Shown here: one piece after another, positions 1 through 6,276 of the stretch
Numbering within the stretch: position 1 is the first letter of the stretch
Layout: the number at the start of each line of letters is the position of its first letter
NCBI GenBank assembly: GCA_900555525.1
Contig: USLP01000045.1
Span: 1-8,171, forward strand
Length of the DNA stretch: 8,171 nt
Direction of reading: 5' to 3'
Source of the DNA: an uncultured Eubacteriales bacterium
Lineage (GTDB): Bacteria; Bacillota; Clostridia; UMGS1840
The notes under the pieces: generated by a model
Databases searched by the model: none
Told to the model about the DNA's origin: nothing
The model's input: the letters and a program-made list of their open reading frames with translations, nothing else
Position numbers and translations under genes: made by a program

Positions 1-1
1 C

Positions 2-562
2 CAGACCGTCTGCATGGGTCACACCGGAAAGACCGAAATCTTTTACGCAGACTTTGTTTTGCAGACCGGATGCCATGCCGACCAACATGCAGGGTGCCTG
101 TGTAGGTTCGGTAAAGAATACATGCACATTATCTCCGAAAAGCTTTTTAAAGCCGAAAGCAACACCACCGGGTGCGCCGCCAACGCCGCAGGGAATATAA
201 ACGAACAGAGGATGCTCTGCATCCACAATGATATTCTTTTCTGCAAACTGCTTTACGATACGCTTTGCCGCTACCGCATAGCCAAGGAACAGCGTTACGG
301 AGTTTTCATCATCAACGAAGTAGCTATTGGGATCGGCATCGGAATTTTTACGCCCAACCTCAACTGCTTTGCTGTAGTCATCCGCATATTCCACAACCTC
401 GGCACCTCTCTGGCGAAGCAGGTCTTTCTTCCACTGCTTTGCATCTGCGGACATATGTACGATTACATGGAAGCCCAGAGCCGCACTCATGATACCGATA
501 GACATACCCAGATTGCCTGTGGAGCCAACCTGAATTTTGAATTTGCTGAAAAATGCAAATAA
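2..562 (-). pseudogene. dsdA: D-serine ammonia-lyase, N-terminally truncated fragment
   Basis: Translating the minus strand gives 187 open codons that clearly resemble the middle of D-serine dehydratase, the cytoplasmic PLP enzyme converting D-serine to pyruvate and ammonia. Visible motifs are VGSTGNLG (cofactor-binding Ser/Gly/Asn loop), the family stretch [23 protein letters not shown], the glycine-rich phosphate loop CGVGGAPGG, and [11 protein letters not shown]. The family is about 440 residues; this piece matches roughly residues 155-340. The rest of the C-terminus would lie beyond position 1. The N-terminal third is absent: homology stops at AFFSKFKIQ and an in-frame TAA lies at 563-565, with no start codon. 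The lysine that binds PLP (in the SGSIKARGG region of the intact enzyme) is therefore missing and the fragment should be inactive. It is more GC-rich than its neighbours, so recent transfer, deletion or a contig misjoin are all possible. Identity is confident; the cause of truncation is not. Confidence 0.9.
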
Positions 563-563
563 T

Positions 564-569
564 TATAAT
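564..569 (+). promoter_or_regulatory. Possible -10 element for the amidohydrolase-acyltransferase gene
   Basis: TATAAT lies just after the dsdA breakpoint. The best -35 match upstream is weak (TTTGCT at 542-547, 16-base spacer) and would lie inside the dsdA remnant. If used, transcription would start near 576 and the hairpins at 583-656 would sit in the 5' leader. This is tentative: the element is near-palindromic and the region is AT-rich. Confidence 0.3.
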
Positions 570-582
570 AAGACAGAGGTTA

Positions 583-656
583 GTGTGAAAAATAAGATTT
601 TTCACACGCAAGATTTGTGCTTCGCACAAACTTGAGATGCGCAAAGAAGCAGCGCA
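583..656 (+). repeat. Cluster of three inverted repeats in the leader region
   Basis: Three hairpins follow one another. The first, 583-607, has a perfect 10-bp stem (gtgtgaaaaa / tttttcacac) with loop taaga. The second, 609-634, has an 11-bp stem with one bulged A (position 613) and loop ttc. The third, 638-656, has a 5-bp stem (tgcgc / gcgca) and a 9-base loop. The hexamer gcaaga occurs at both 608-613 and 654-659. No coding sequence explains this density. It may be a structured 5' untranslated region, a decayed terminator, or a small palindromic mobile repeat; the sequence alone does not decide. Confidence 0.6.
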
Positions 657-671
657 AGAATGGAGATTATT

Positions 672-2348
672 ATGAAAATTATGGATTCGCATACTCATCT
701 CGGATTTGCAAAAACCGAAAAAACCATTAAAGAATATATAGGAAACATCGAAATAGCGGGAGCGTGCGTTTTTTCGCCCCCGCCTCTTGAGTATGATCCT
801 CAAATCGGTAAGGATTTTTACACTCGTCTTAAAGAGGTAATAAATTTTACAGCCGAATATAAAGATATACTTTTCCCAATCGTCTGGATTCATCCCTATG
901 AAGAGGATATTTTTAAGAAAATTGATATTTGCGCAGAAAAAGATATAGCAGGTTTTAAAATAATTTGTTCAAATTTTCATGTCGGCGAAGAACAGGTGAT
1001 AGAGGTATTAAAACACATATCAAATATCGGAAAGCCCGTTTTCTTTCACAGCGGAATTCTTTGGGACGGTCAAAATTCCTCAATATATAACCGCCCTGCA
1101 AATTGGGAAGCGTTAATAAATATTAAAGGGCTTAAATTTTCGCTGGGACATTGCTCATGGCCGTGGACGGACGAATGTATAGCTGTTTACGGAAAGTTTT
1201 TAAACGCCGCGTCAAAAGGCGATAAAGCGGAGATGTTTTTAGACATCACACCCGGCACACCGGAGATATACCGCAGAGATTTATTAACAAAGCTTTTTTC
1301 GGTAGGCTATGACGTTGGAAACAATGTCTTTTTCGGAACCGACTGCAATGCGGAGGCATATAATTCAAGCTGGTTATCAAACTGGCTGAAACTTGATAAA
1401 GAGCTTTTGGACGAGTTAGGCGTCAGCAAGGAAGTGCGCGAAAATTTATACTATAATAATATCATGCGTTTTTTAGGAAAAAGCACAGCAAAAGTAAAAA
1501 GGCACATTCCCGTTCCCGATAACGCAAACCATTGGAGCCCTCTTTGCGCCGACGTACCAAGTATTATAGAAAACTATTATAAGAAAATCGGCTTTAACAA
1601 GGCGTTTGACGGGGAATTTTACGAAGCTCTCGAAAGTATTAAAATTTCGGACGCTATTTCAATAGAAGACTATAATCTCAGAGAAACCGACGGCAAAAGA
1701 AATTTACTTTCGTTCCTGTTCCTGTGTAAAAATACAGAAGAAGAATATGTAAAAAAAGGTATAAGCCGCGAGATTTTATATGATACTTTAAGTGATTTGG
1801 CAATTTGGACGGAAATATGGAGCAGAAAAAAAGGCGAGCTTTATTTAGGCGAGCTCATATGGCTTTCACTCCATTTGAAAGCGCGCCTCTTCAAGCTCGG
1901 CCGATTGCAATTTTGTCTCGGCAAATCAGAATTTGACATACCGCGTCATAACATTTCAAAGGGAGATAACGTAATAGAGGTACATATTCCGTCCAACGGC
2001 GAGCCGCTTACATACGACGCTTGTGTAAAATCCTTTGCAAAAGCACGGGAGTTTTTTGCCGATTATTTTCCGGATTTTGATTACAAGTGCTTTACTTGTC
2101 ATTCGTGGCTGCTGGACTCATCGCTTAAAGAAATCTTAAAAAGCGATAGTAATATATTAAAATTTCAAACGATGTTCAAGCTGATAAAAGAAGAAAAATC
2201 AAACGCAATTTTAAATTATGTTTTTGAATGGGGCGCAAGACCGGAGGATATAAAAAGCGCAAGCTGCACATCAAGCTTTGCCGAAAACGTAAAAAAACGT
2301 GTGCTTAGCGGAAAAAGCTTTTATGTAGGATTTGGTATTGCACAATAA
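672..2348 (+). CDS. Amidohydrolase-family TIM barrel fused to a DUF5596/GNAT_C-type acyltransferase module
   Basis: A 558-residue soluble protein with no signal peptide. Residues 1-270 look like an Amidohydro_2 metal-dependent hydrolase. Candidate metal or catalytic residues are H7 and H9 (DSHTHLG), K96 (AGFKI), H126 (FFHSG), H160 (LGHCS) and D224 (FGTDCN). Residues about 296-400 (SREILYDTLSDLAIW and following) and 405-557 (FKLGRLQF, EVHIPSNGEPL, CHSWLLD, SNILKFQ) match, from memory, the NAT_N and GNAT_C domains annotated as acyltransferase in gut Clostridia. The usual DUF5596 protein as I recall it has no hydrolase domain, so this is a fusion. Substrates are unknown; deacylation or hydrolysis coupled to acyl transfer is only inference. 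The start at 672 is chosen because GGAG (662-665) sits six bases before it; the upstream in-frame ATG at 660 has no ribosome binding site. It appears monocistronic, lying between the dsdA remnant and a transporter remnant. Confidence 0.75.
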   Translation: MKIMDSHTHLGFAKTEKTIKEYIGNIEIAGACVFSPPPLEYDPQIGKDFYTRLKEVINFTAEYKDILFPIVWIHPYEEDIFKKIDICAEKDIAGFKIICSNFHVGEEQVIEVLKHISNIGKPVFFHSGILWDGQNSSIYNRPANWEALINIKGLKFSLGHCSWPWTDECIAVYGKFLNAASKGDKAEMFLDITPGTPEIYRRDLLTKLFSVGYDVGNNVFFGTDCNAEAYNSSWLSNWLKLDKELLDELGVSKEVRENLYYNNIMRFLGKSTAKVKRHIPVPDNANHWSPLCADVPSIIENYYKKIGFNKAFDGEFYEALESIKISDAISIEDYNLRETDGKRNLLSFLFLCKNTEEEYVKKGISREILYDTLSDLAIWTEIWSRKKGELYLGELIWLSLHLKARLFKLGRLQFCLGKSEFDIPRHNISKGDNVIEVHIPSNGEPLTYDACVKSFAKAREFFADYFPDFDYKCFTCHSWLLDSSLKEILKSDSNILKFQTMFKLIKEEKSNAILNYVFEWGARPEDIKSASCTSSFAENVKKRVLSGKSFYVGFGIAQ

Positions 2349-2556
2349 CCTTCGGACAATCAAAAGCGGACGTTATTATAACCGCAGTTTTATCGGGGCT
2401 TATGCTCTCTCTTTTGCATAAAATAAATTTGTATCTTTCGGGCGCGCTTGAGGGAATAGTATTTTTTCCAATCTTATATTCCACGAAAAGCTGTCAAAGC
2501 CAAAGCTTTTCGGAATTTTAATCGGTTTATTGTCGATAGTATTTTTAAGCATATAA
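2349..2556 (+). pseudogene. Remnant of a DMT/EamA-type transporter, C-terminal end
   Basis: Immediately after the preceding stop codon, one plus frame (from TTC at 2351) reads FGQSKADVIITAVLSG, MLSLLHKINLYLSGALEG and then FFPI. This resembles the ninth-tenth helix region of small drug/metabolite transporter proteins. From 2476 the match continues in another frame as IFHEKLSKPKLFG then ILIGLLSIVFLSI with a TAA at 2554-2556, the typical last helix. The family normally has about 15-17 residues (a VNGG-type segment) between FFPI and the EKLS motif; here they are lost and the frame changes, so an internal deletion is likely near 2474-2476. The whole N-terminal part is absent. It is non-functional unless it is a sequencing artefact. 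Recognition is from family memory and was not searched. Confidence 0.6.
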
Positions 2557-2647
2557 AAGGACAGGCACACGGGAGTTAAACACAATATGGTTTAAAAAGG
2601 CAAATTTTCCGTAACACTGCGTCAAAATGCTCGTTAATCCAAAGGGC

Positions 2648-2678
2648 AGGGCGGATAACATATCCGCCCTTACTTTTT
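2648..2678 (+). terminator. Rho-independent terminator
   Basis: A perfect 9-bp GC-rich stem (agggcggat 2648-2656 / atccgccct 2662-2670) with loop aacat is followed by tactttttat. The T-rich tail is on the plus side, so it terminates plus-strand transcripts from the amidohydrolase-acyltransferase gene. The stem begins six bases beyond the kinase stop codon, so it may also act on the convergent transcript, but the minus side has no good T tract. Confidence 0.8.
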
Positions 2679-4575
2679 ATAAAATTTCAAATTCTATTCT
2701 CGCTTTAAAAAGGTCGCCGTCCGTAATAATTTTAAAAGAGCCGCCGCAAGCCTCCGTATAGCTTTTCGCAATCGCAAGCCCTAAGCCGTTGCCTTCGGTT
2801 GACCTTGATATATCGCCTCTGACAAATCTTTGCGTAATTTCCTCGCTGTCAAAATTAAGCGGATAGGAAGAAATATTTTTCATTTCTATTATACATTTTT
2901 TGTTATCCTTTTTTAAATCCACATAAACCCTTGTGTTTTTCATAGCGTACTTAACAGCGTTTATGACGAGATTTTCAAAAACTCTCGAAAGTTTTTTTCC
3001 GTCCGCCGAAATTATAATTTTTTCTTCGGGTACGTTCATTACAAATTCAAGCTCGGACTTCTTTATCCGGTCATCGGCTTCGCCTACCGCCTGGCTTAAA
3101 AGAAGCGATACGTCTATATTTTCTTTTATAAGCTTTTCGTTTCCGCTCTGAACCTTTGACATATCAAACAAATCGGAGGTAAGCTTTTTAAGTCTTAAGC
3201 TTTTATCCTTTATTATTTTTGCGTAGTCGTTAGCCTCATCGGGCGTAAGCTTTTCCTTGCAAAGCAAATCCGAATAGCTTATTATCGATGTCAGCGGAGT
3301 TTTTAAATCGTGCGAAACGTTCGTTATAAGCTCGCTCTTCATGCGTTCGGCTTTTATCTGCTTATCTACCGCCTTTTGAACGCCGTCTCCGATTTTTTCC
3401 AAATCCTCCGCAGTTTCCTTAAGTATCACGTTCGTGATCTTTGAAATATCGGTTTTCACGGCTGTATTTCCGTCTTTCAGCTCTTTTATTTCATTTCTTA
3501 TTATATCAAATTCCGAAAATCTTTTATCAAGAAAAAGATAAGCGCACAGAAACACAACTGCGCAGGCTATTATAATAACGCCGCCGCCCGTAATTTTTGA
3601 AACTGCGGCAACAATAAGAGTATATGCTCCGAGATATAGTCCCGCAGTTTTGACGGTCTTATGGGAAAACGTTTTTTCAAGCCTTTTAAATCGGCTTTTC
3701 AAAAACAGATATATCCTGTAAATAAGCGTATTCTTTAAAAATGTTTTGTTTTTTATATTTCTTACGGACGACAGTATGAAATAAAGCGTAATTCCGCCTA
3801 AAATTCCTGCTCCTATCGAAGTAAGCGCAACAAGCCCGCTTATACTTTCGTTTGAAAAACCCGTAAACAATCCGAATAAGCCGAGCAAAACCGTACCGAT
3901 ACCGAAAAGCATGACAAACGCTAAATTCACTTCGGTATAAATTTTATCGGTTTTCAGCATTTTTAAGCCTTCGTAACCGTTTTTTCGTCCGCAAACACAA
4001 ACAAAGTACACAAAACACAAAAGAAGAATCAAAAAGCTTGCGGCTGTGCGATAAATGAGCGATAAAACCTTGATTTTTGAGGCTTCCCATTTTGCCTGCG
4101 CCTCATGTACGCAGCCGTCGTCCAAGCGAATGTAAATTTCATAATCCGCATCGGGCATTTTATAATTTACTCTGGTATAAATAGGTCTGTCAAACCCTCT
4201 TTTTACTTCTCTTTCGCCGTTTTTGTTTACAATACTGAAGCCGTACGGAACATTGTAGCTTTTTTCGTCTAAAGCGTCTGAAGAATCAGTTAAAACATTA
4301 TCGTAAATTTTTATGTAATAATGAGCATAGTTTTTTTCTAAAATTTCACGTGCTTTATCTGCGTCCGTATTTCCGCTTATCCAAGCCGCCGCCGTATCCA
4401 GCGACGCTCCAAGCGGTCTCATTATTTCTTCGCTGTATATATAGCTTTTTTCGAACGAATACAAATTCAAAAAAGGTGCGTTTACCGAAATATCATAAGC
4501 AGAAAAAGCAATACAGCACATAAAAACGACGCTTATTACGGCTTTTAAATAAGTTGATTTCATAAATTCTTTCAT
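2677..4575 (-). CDS. Sensor histidine kinase, multi-span membrane protein
   Basis: A 632-residue membrane kinase, the partner of the response regulator encoded just upstream. One N-terminal membrane span (about 11-28) is followed by an extracytoplasmic domain (about 30-168), then a span at 170-194, two more at about 216-240 and 246-270, and a hydrophobic pair at about 310-329 and 331-349. There is no recognisable HAMP domain. A helical linker leads to the HisKA domain with phospho-acceptor H422 in NVSHDLKTPLTS. The ATPase domain has the N box (ENLVINAVKY, N535 and N539), RFVRGDISR and the G2 box GNGLGLAIAK (595-604). The usual DxGxG G1 box is replaced by KNISSYPLNF, a variant I know from Firmicute VanS-like kinases. 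Start: the frame is open to 4617, but GGAAAGGA (4588-4595) abuts the ATG at 4587; 4575 gives a 12-base spacing and 4563 is an alternative. The signal sensed is unknown. Confidence 0.93.
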   Translation of the reverse strand: MKEFMKSTYLKAVISVVFMCCIAFSAYDISVNAPFLNLYSFEKSYIYSEEIMRPLGASLDTAAAWISGNTDADKAREILEKNYAHYYIKIYDNVLTDSSDALDEKSYNVPYGFSIVNKNGEREVKRGFDRPIYTRVNYKMPDADYEIYIRLDDGCVHEAQAKWEASKIKVLSLIYRTAASFLILLLCFVYFVCVCGRKNGYEGLKMLKTDKIYTEVNLAFVMLFGIGTVLLGLFGLFTGFSNESISGLVALTSIGAGILGGITLYFILSSVRNIKNKTFLKNTLIYRIYLFLKSRFKRLEKTFSHKTVKTAGLYLGAYTLIVAAVSKITGGGVIIIACAVVFLCAYLFLDKRFSEFDIIRNEIKELKDGNTAVKTDISKITNVILKETAEDLEKIGDGVQKAVDKQIKAERMKSELITNVSHDLKTPLTSIISYSDLLCKEKLTPDEANDYAKIIKDKSLRLKKLTSDLFDMSKVQSGNEKLIKENIDVSLLLSQAVGEADDRIKKSELEFVMNVPEEKIIISADGKKLSRVFENLVINAVKYAMKNTRVYVDLKKDNKKCIIEMKNISSYPLNFDSEEITQRFVRGDISRSTEGNGLGLAIAKSYTEACGGSFKIITDGDLFKARIEFEIL

Positions 4576-4595
4576 TTTTATAATCATTCCTTTCC

Positions 4596-4609
4596 GTGCC
4601 GCAAGGCAC
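4596..4609 (-). promoter_or_regulatory. Small hairpin next to the kinase ribosome binding site
   Basis: In the message, GTGCC-TTGC-GGCAC forms a 5-bp stem one base upstream of the GGAAAGGA ribosome binding site of the kinase, in the gap between regulator and kinase. It could tune kinase translation relative to the regulator. The stem is short, so chance is possible. Confidence 0.3.
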
Positions 4610-4631
4610 AAAACCACCGCTATGGGCGATT

Positions 4632-5336
4632 TTATTCAGACTTTATATCCTGAACTTTATATCCCACACCCCATACAACCTTTAAATATTTCGGTTCTTT
4701 GGGATTTATTTCGATTTTTTCTCTTATATGACGAATATGTACGGCTATCGTATTGTCGCCGACAATGACGTCCTCGTTCCAAACGTTTCTGTAAATATCG
4801 TCAGCCGAATATACCTTTCCCTTATTTTCCATAAGAAAAACGAGAATTTTATATTCCATGGGCGTAAGCTTTGCTTCCTCGCCGTCAACCGTTACGCTTT
4901 TAAGCTCCTTATCGGCGCAAAGTCCGCCTATTTCTATCTTGCTGTCGGTATTCGCGCTTCCGCCAAGCTTTAAATATCTCCGTAACTGCGACTTCACACG
5001 TGCCACAAGCTCCGACGGATTAAACGGCTTTGTAACGTAATCATCTGCGCCTGCCGTAAGCCCGAAAATTTTATCATTGTCCTCCGACTTTGCCGAAAGC
5101 AAAATTACGGGAATATTTTTCTTTTCTCTGATTTTGAGGAGAGCTTTTATGCCGTCAAGCTTTGGCATCATTATATCGAGTATAATAAGAGAAATTTCGT
5201 TTTCCATAGTCTTTTCCACAGCGTCAAGTCCGTCATAAGAAAAAATAACGCCGTAGCCTTCATTTTTCAAAAATATCCCTATACCGTCTGCTATTTCCTT
5301 GTCATCATCAACAATAAGTATGGTTGGATTGTTCAT
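4632..5336 (-). CDS. OmpR/PhoB-family response regulator
   Basis: A 234-residue cytoplasmic transcription factor. Receiver domain (about 1-120): acidic residues D10-D12, phospho-acceptor D54 in LIILDIMMP, S81 in VILLSAKS and K103 in DYVTKPF. Winged-helix DNA-binding domain (about 137-231) with LTPMEYKIL, the recognition-helix region NTIAVHIRHIREKI and the terminal wing VVWGVGYKV. All expected phosphotransfer residues are present, so it should be functional. The frame is open to 5372, but the ribosome binding site GGAAAGGA (5346-5353) is nine bases before the ATG at 5336; the ATGs at 5345 and 5342 are too close to it. It is the first gene of a two-gene operon with the kinase, whose start is 56 bases after its stop. 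The resemblance to VanR-type regulators is at family level only, and no resistance genes are nearby. Confidence 0.96.
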   Translation of the reverse strand: MNNPTILIVDDDKEIADGIGIFLKNEGYGVIFSYDGLDAVEKTMENEISLIILDIMMPKLDGIKALLKIREKKNIPVILLSAKSEDNDKIFGLTAGADDYVTKPFNPSELVARVKSQLRRYLKLGGSANTDSKIEIGGLCADKELKSVTVDGEEAKLTPMEYKILVFLMENKGKVYSADDIYRNVWNEDVIVGDNTIAVHIRHIREKIEINPKEPKYLKVVWGVGYKVQDIKSE

Positions 5337-5362
5337 TTTCATCATTCCTTTCCGATACATAC

Positions 5363-5392
5363 AGTATATCACACTTTTATTAAGAAAATCAA
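5363..5392 (-). promoter_or_regulatory. Promoter of the two-component operon
   Basis: On the minus strand TTGATT (complement of 5387-5392) is followed after 18 bases by TATACT (complement of 5363-5368). A TG one base upstream of it makes an extended -10 (TGATATACT). Transcription would start near 5356, about 20 bases before the regulator start codon. Confidence 0.65.
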
Positions 5393-5399
5393 CATATAA

Positions 5400-5417
5400 T
5401 TCTTAATTTTTTCTTAA
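5400..5417 (-). promoter_or_regulatory. Direct repeat, possible response-regulator operator
   Basis: TTAAGAA occurs twice with an 11-base period (complements of 5411-5417 and 5400-5406), just upstream of the -35 element. OmpR/PhoP-type dimers commonly bind head-to-tail hexamers with an 11-base period, so this is a plausible autoregulatory site. The region is very AT-rich, so chance cannot be excluded. Confidence 0.4.
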
Positions 5418-5508
5418 TTTGATTTTTTTACTTATAATCTTTATTTATTTTATAATAAACAATGAAAGCAAACTCAAAAAAATATTTACATTAATAATTT
5501 GAAATATT

Positions 5509-5555
5509 TAATAAGCACCCAAAAAATGTTAAACACACTTTTTGGATGCTTATTA
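5509..5555 (-). terminator. Long hairpin downstream of the small EF-hand-like gene
   Basis: taataagca (5509-5517) pairs with tgcttatta (5547-5555). After one c/a mismatch, ccaaaaa (5519-5525) pairs with tttttgg (5539-5545), leaving a 13-base loop. It lies between the small minus-strand gene and the two-component promoter, so a terminator for the small gene is the likeliest role. There is no clean T tract on either side; the T-rich stem is the only U-rich part. The rest of 5393-5636 is AT-rich DNA in which I see no gene. Confidence 0.45.
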
Positions 5556-5636
5556 TTATTATTTTTATTATAATAAATAGTAATCCTTGTTTTTCAAAAC
5601 ATAATTTTTTTAAAAACAAATTTTTATTTTTTAAAT

Positions 5637-5907
5637 CTATAATTTATCAGCATATATTCTATATTCAAGAACATGACTGAGCAGTTTTCTCGGTTCAACA
5701 CTGAGCTCTTTTGCAATTTTTTCAAAATTTCTTTCTCTTTCTTCGTCTTTTTCTTTTAATGCAATATCGTATATTCTTGTTTCCATAAAAATCTCCATTC
5801 CGCCGCCGACACCATATTTCTTTTTTCCTATTTTTTATAATTTCATATTCTATATAATTATCTATATTATTCTTTTTACCGTCTTTGTTCCAATCATAAA
5901 AAGCCAT
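5637..5907 (-). pseudogene. Small EF-hand-like protein gene, frame changed at an A6 run
   Basis: From the ATG at 5907 the protein starts MAFYDWNKDGKKNNIDNY. DWNKDGKKNNID fits the 12-residue Ca-binding loop pattern DxNxDG, with D rather than E in the last place. Similar DWNxDGKK starts occur in short uncharacterised proteins of Clostridia, as I recall. Frame 0 then becomes arginine/lysine-rich and stops. Moving one base forward at AGGAAAAAAGAAA (A6 at 5821-5826) restores sensible protein: YGVGGGMEIFMETRIYD, a charged helix, ELSVEPRKLLSHVLEYRIYA, stop TAG at 5637-5639. The intact product would be about 89 residues. Explanations are a one-base insertion (real or a sequencing error), recoding, or two separate ORFs: the second frame has its own GGAG (complement of 5793-5796), six bases before an ATG at 5786. 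The first ATG has only a weak ribosome binding site. Confidence 0.55.
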
Positions 5908-5945
5908 ATTTCACTTCTAAATTTTTTTATTTTCTACTTATGATT

Positions 5946-5974
5946 ATTATAACAAAAACTTCTTTAAATTTCAA
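5946..5974 (-). promoter_or_regulatory. Near-consensus promoter of the small EF-hand-like gene
   Basis: On the minus strand TTGAAA (complement of 5969-5974), a 17-base spacer, and TATAAT (complement of 5946-5951) preceded by TGT, an extended -10. Transcription would start near 5939, giving a leader of about 32 bases. This strong promoter argues that the small gene is, or recently was, expressed. Confidence 0.75.
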
Positions 5975-6051
5975 TACTTTTTTAATAAAATTATAATAAA
6001 AAAACGCACATAAACCTCAAGTGAATAGTGAAGAATTAAGAGTGAAAAAGT

Positions 6052-6083
6052 AAAAAACCGCACACAAATGTGTGCGGTTTTTT
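6052..6083. terminator. Strong symmetrical (bidirectional) terminator
   Basis: A perfect 14-bp stem (aaaaaaccgcacac 6052-6065 / gtgtgcggtttttt 6070-6083) with loop aaat. A run of six A before and six T after the GC core makes it a terminator in both directions. No plus-strand gene precedes it and the nearest minus-strand gene starts downstream, so it appears to insulate the chromosomal side from the conjugative-element side. Confidence 0.85.
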
Positions 6084-6190
6084 GGTGCGAGTGTTCTTAC
6101 AGGACTTAACGAAAAACGCAGTAAAATCAAGGGTTTCAGACAGTCGATAAACGGTATTAACCTAAAAATTAAATATTTTTCTTTTCAAAA
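6084..6190. other. Gene-free junction, possible left edge of the conjugative element
   Basis: This stretch, between two terminators, has mixed base composition unlike the very AT-rich DNA to its left and carries no convincing ORF. It is followed by the first gene of an element-type operon. I infer that an attachment site or element terminus lies here or just left of it, but no integrase gene, direct repeat or partner end is within the window to prove it. Confidence 0.3.
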
Positions 6191-6193
6191 TAC

Positions 6194-6225
6194 GCTTCGA
6201 TATTAAAAATCGGAGCTATTTTTTT
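6194..6225 (+). terminator. Terminator or attenuator upstream of the element operon
   Basis: gcttcgat (6194-6201) pairs with atcggagc (6209-6216) through one T-G wobble; the loop is attaaaa. The next bases are ta and seven T, giving a good plus-strand rho-independent terminator 52 bases before the first start codon. With no plus-strand gene upstream, it may be an attenuator in the operon leader or a block on read-through from outside. Confidence 0.7.
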
Positions 6226-6276
6226 ACCTCAAAACAGATAAATACAACCACAAAATTTTTGAAAGGAATTTTGAAA

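Noticed and set aside
14..562. 182-codon plus-strand ORF
   Set aside because: It is antisense to the dsdA fragment, whose minus-strand translation carries clear DsdA motifs; the plus-strand product has no recognisable domain.
378..893. 171-codon minus-strand ORF crossing the dsdA breakpoint
   Set aside because: It lies in the wrong frame of dsdA and antisense to the amidohydrolase start; low-complexity product with no motif.
2400..2585. 61-codon minus-strand ORF
   Set aside because: It is antisense to the transporter remnant, which explains the same bases better; no convincing ribosome binding site seen and no motif.
4728..5040. Two plus-strand ORFs (81 and 60 codons)
   Set aside because: Both are shadows of the response regulator gene, whose phosphotransfer and DNA-binding motifs are intact on the minus strand.
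5451..5495. Plus-strand TATAAT followed by a 10-codon ORF
   Set aside because: The -35 is poor, the ORF is tiny without a ribosome binding site, and no plus-strand gene follows before the hairpin at 5509.
5587..5619. ttgttttt / aaaaacaa inverted repeat
   Set aside because: The stem is almost entirely A-T with a 17-base loop in very AT-rich DNA, so it is expected by chance.
6018..6050. Repeated gtgaa/agtgaa motifs suggestive of a CRISPR-like or tandem array
   Set aside because: Units are only 5-6 bases at irregular spacing, without constant repeats or spacers; no CRISPR array is present in the window.
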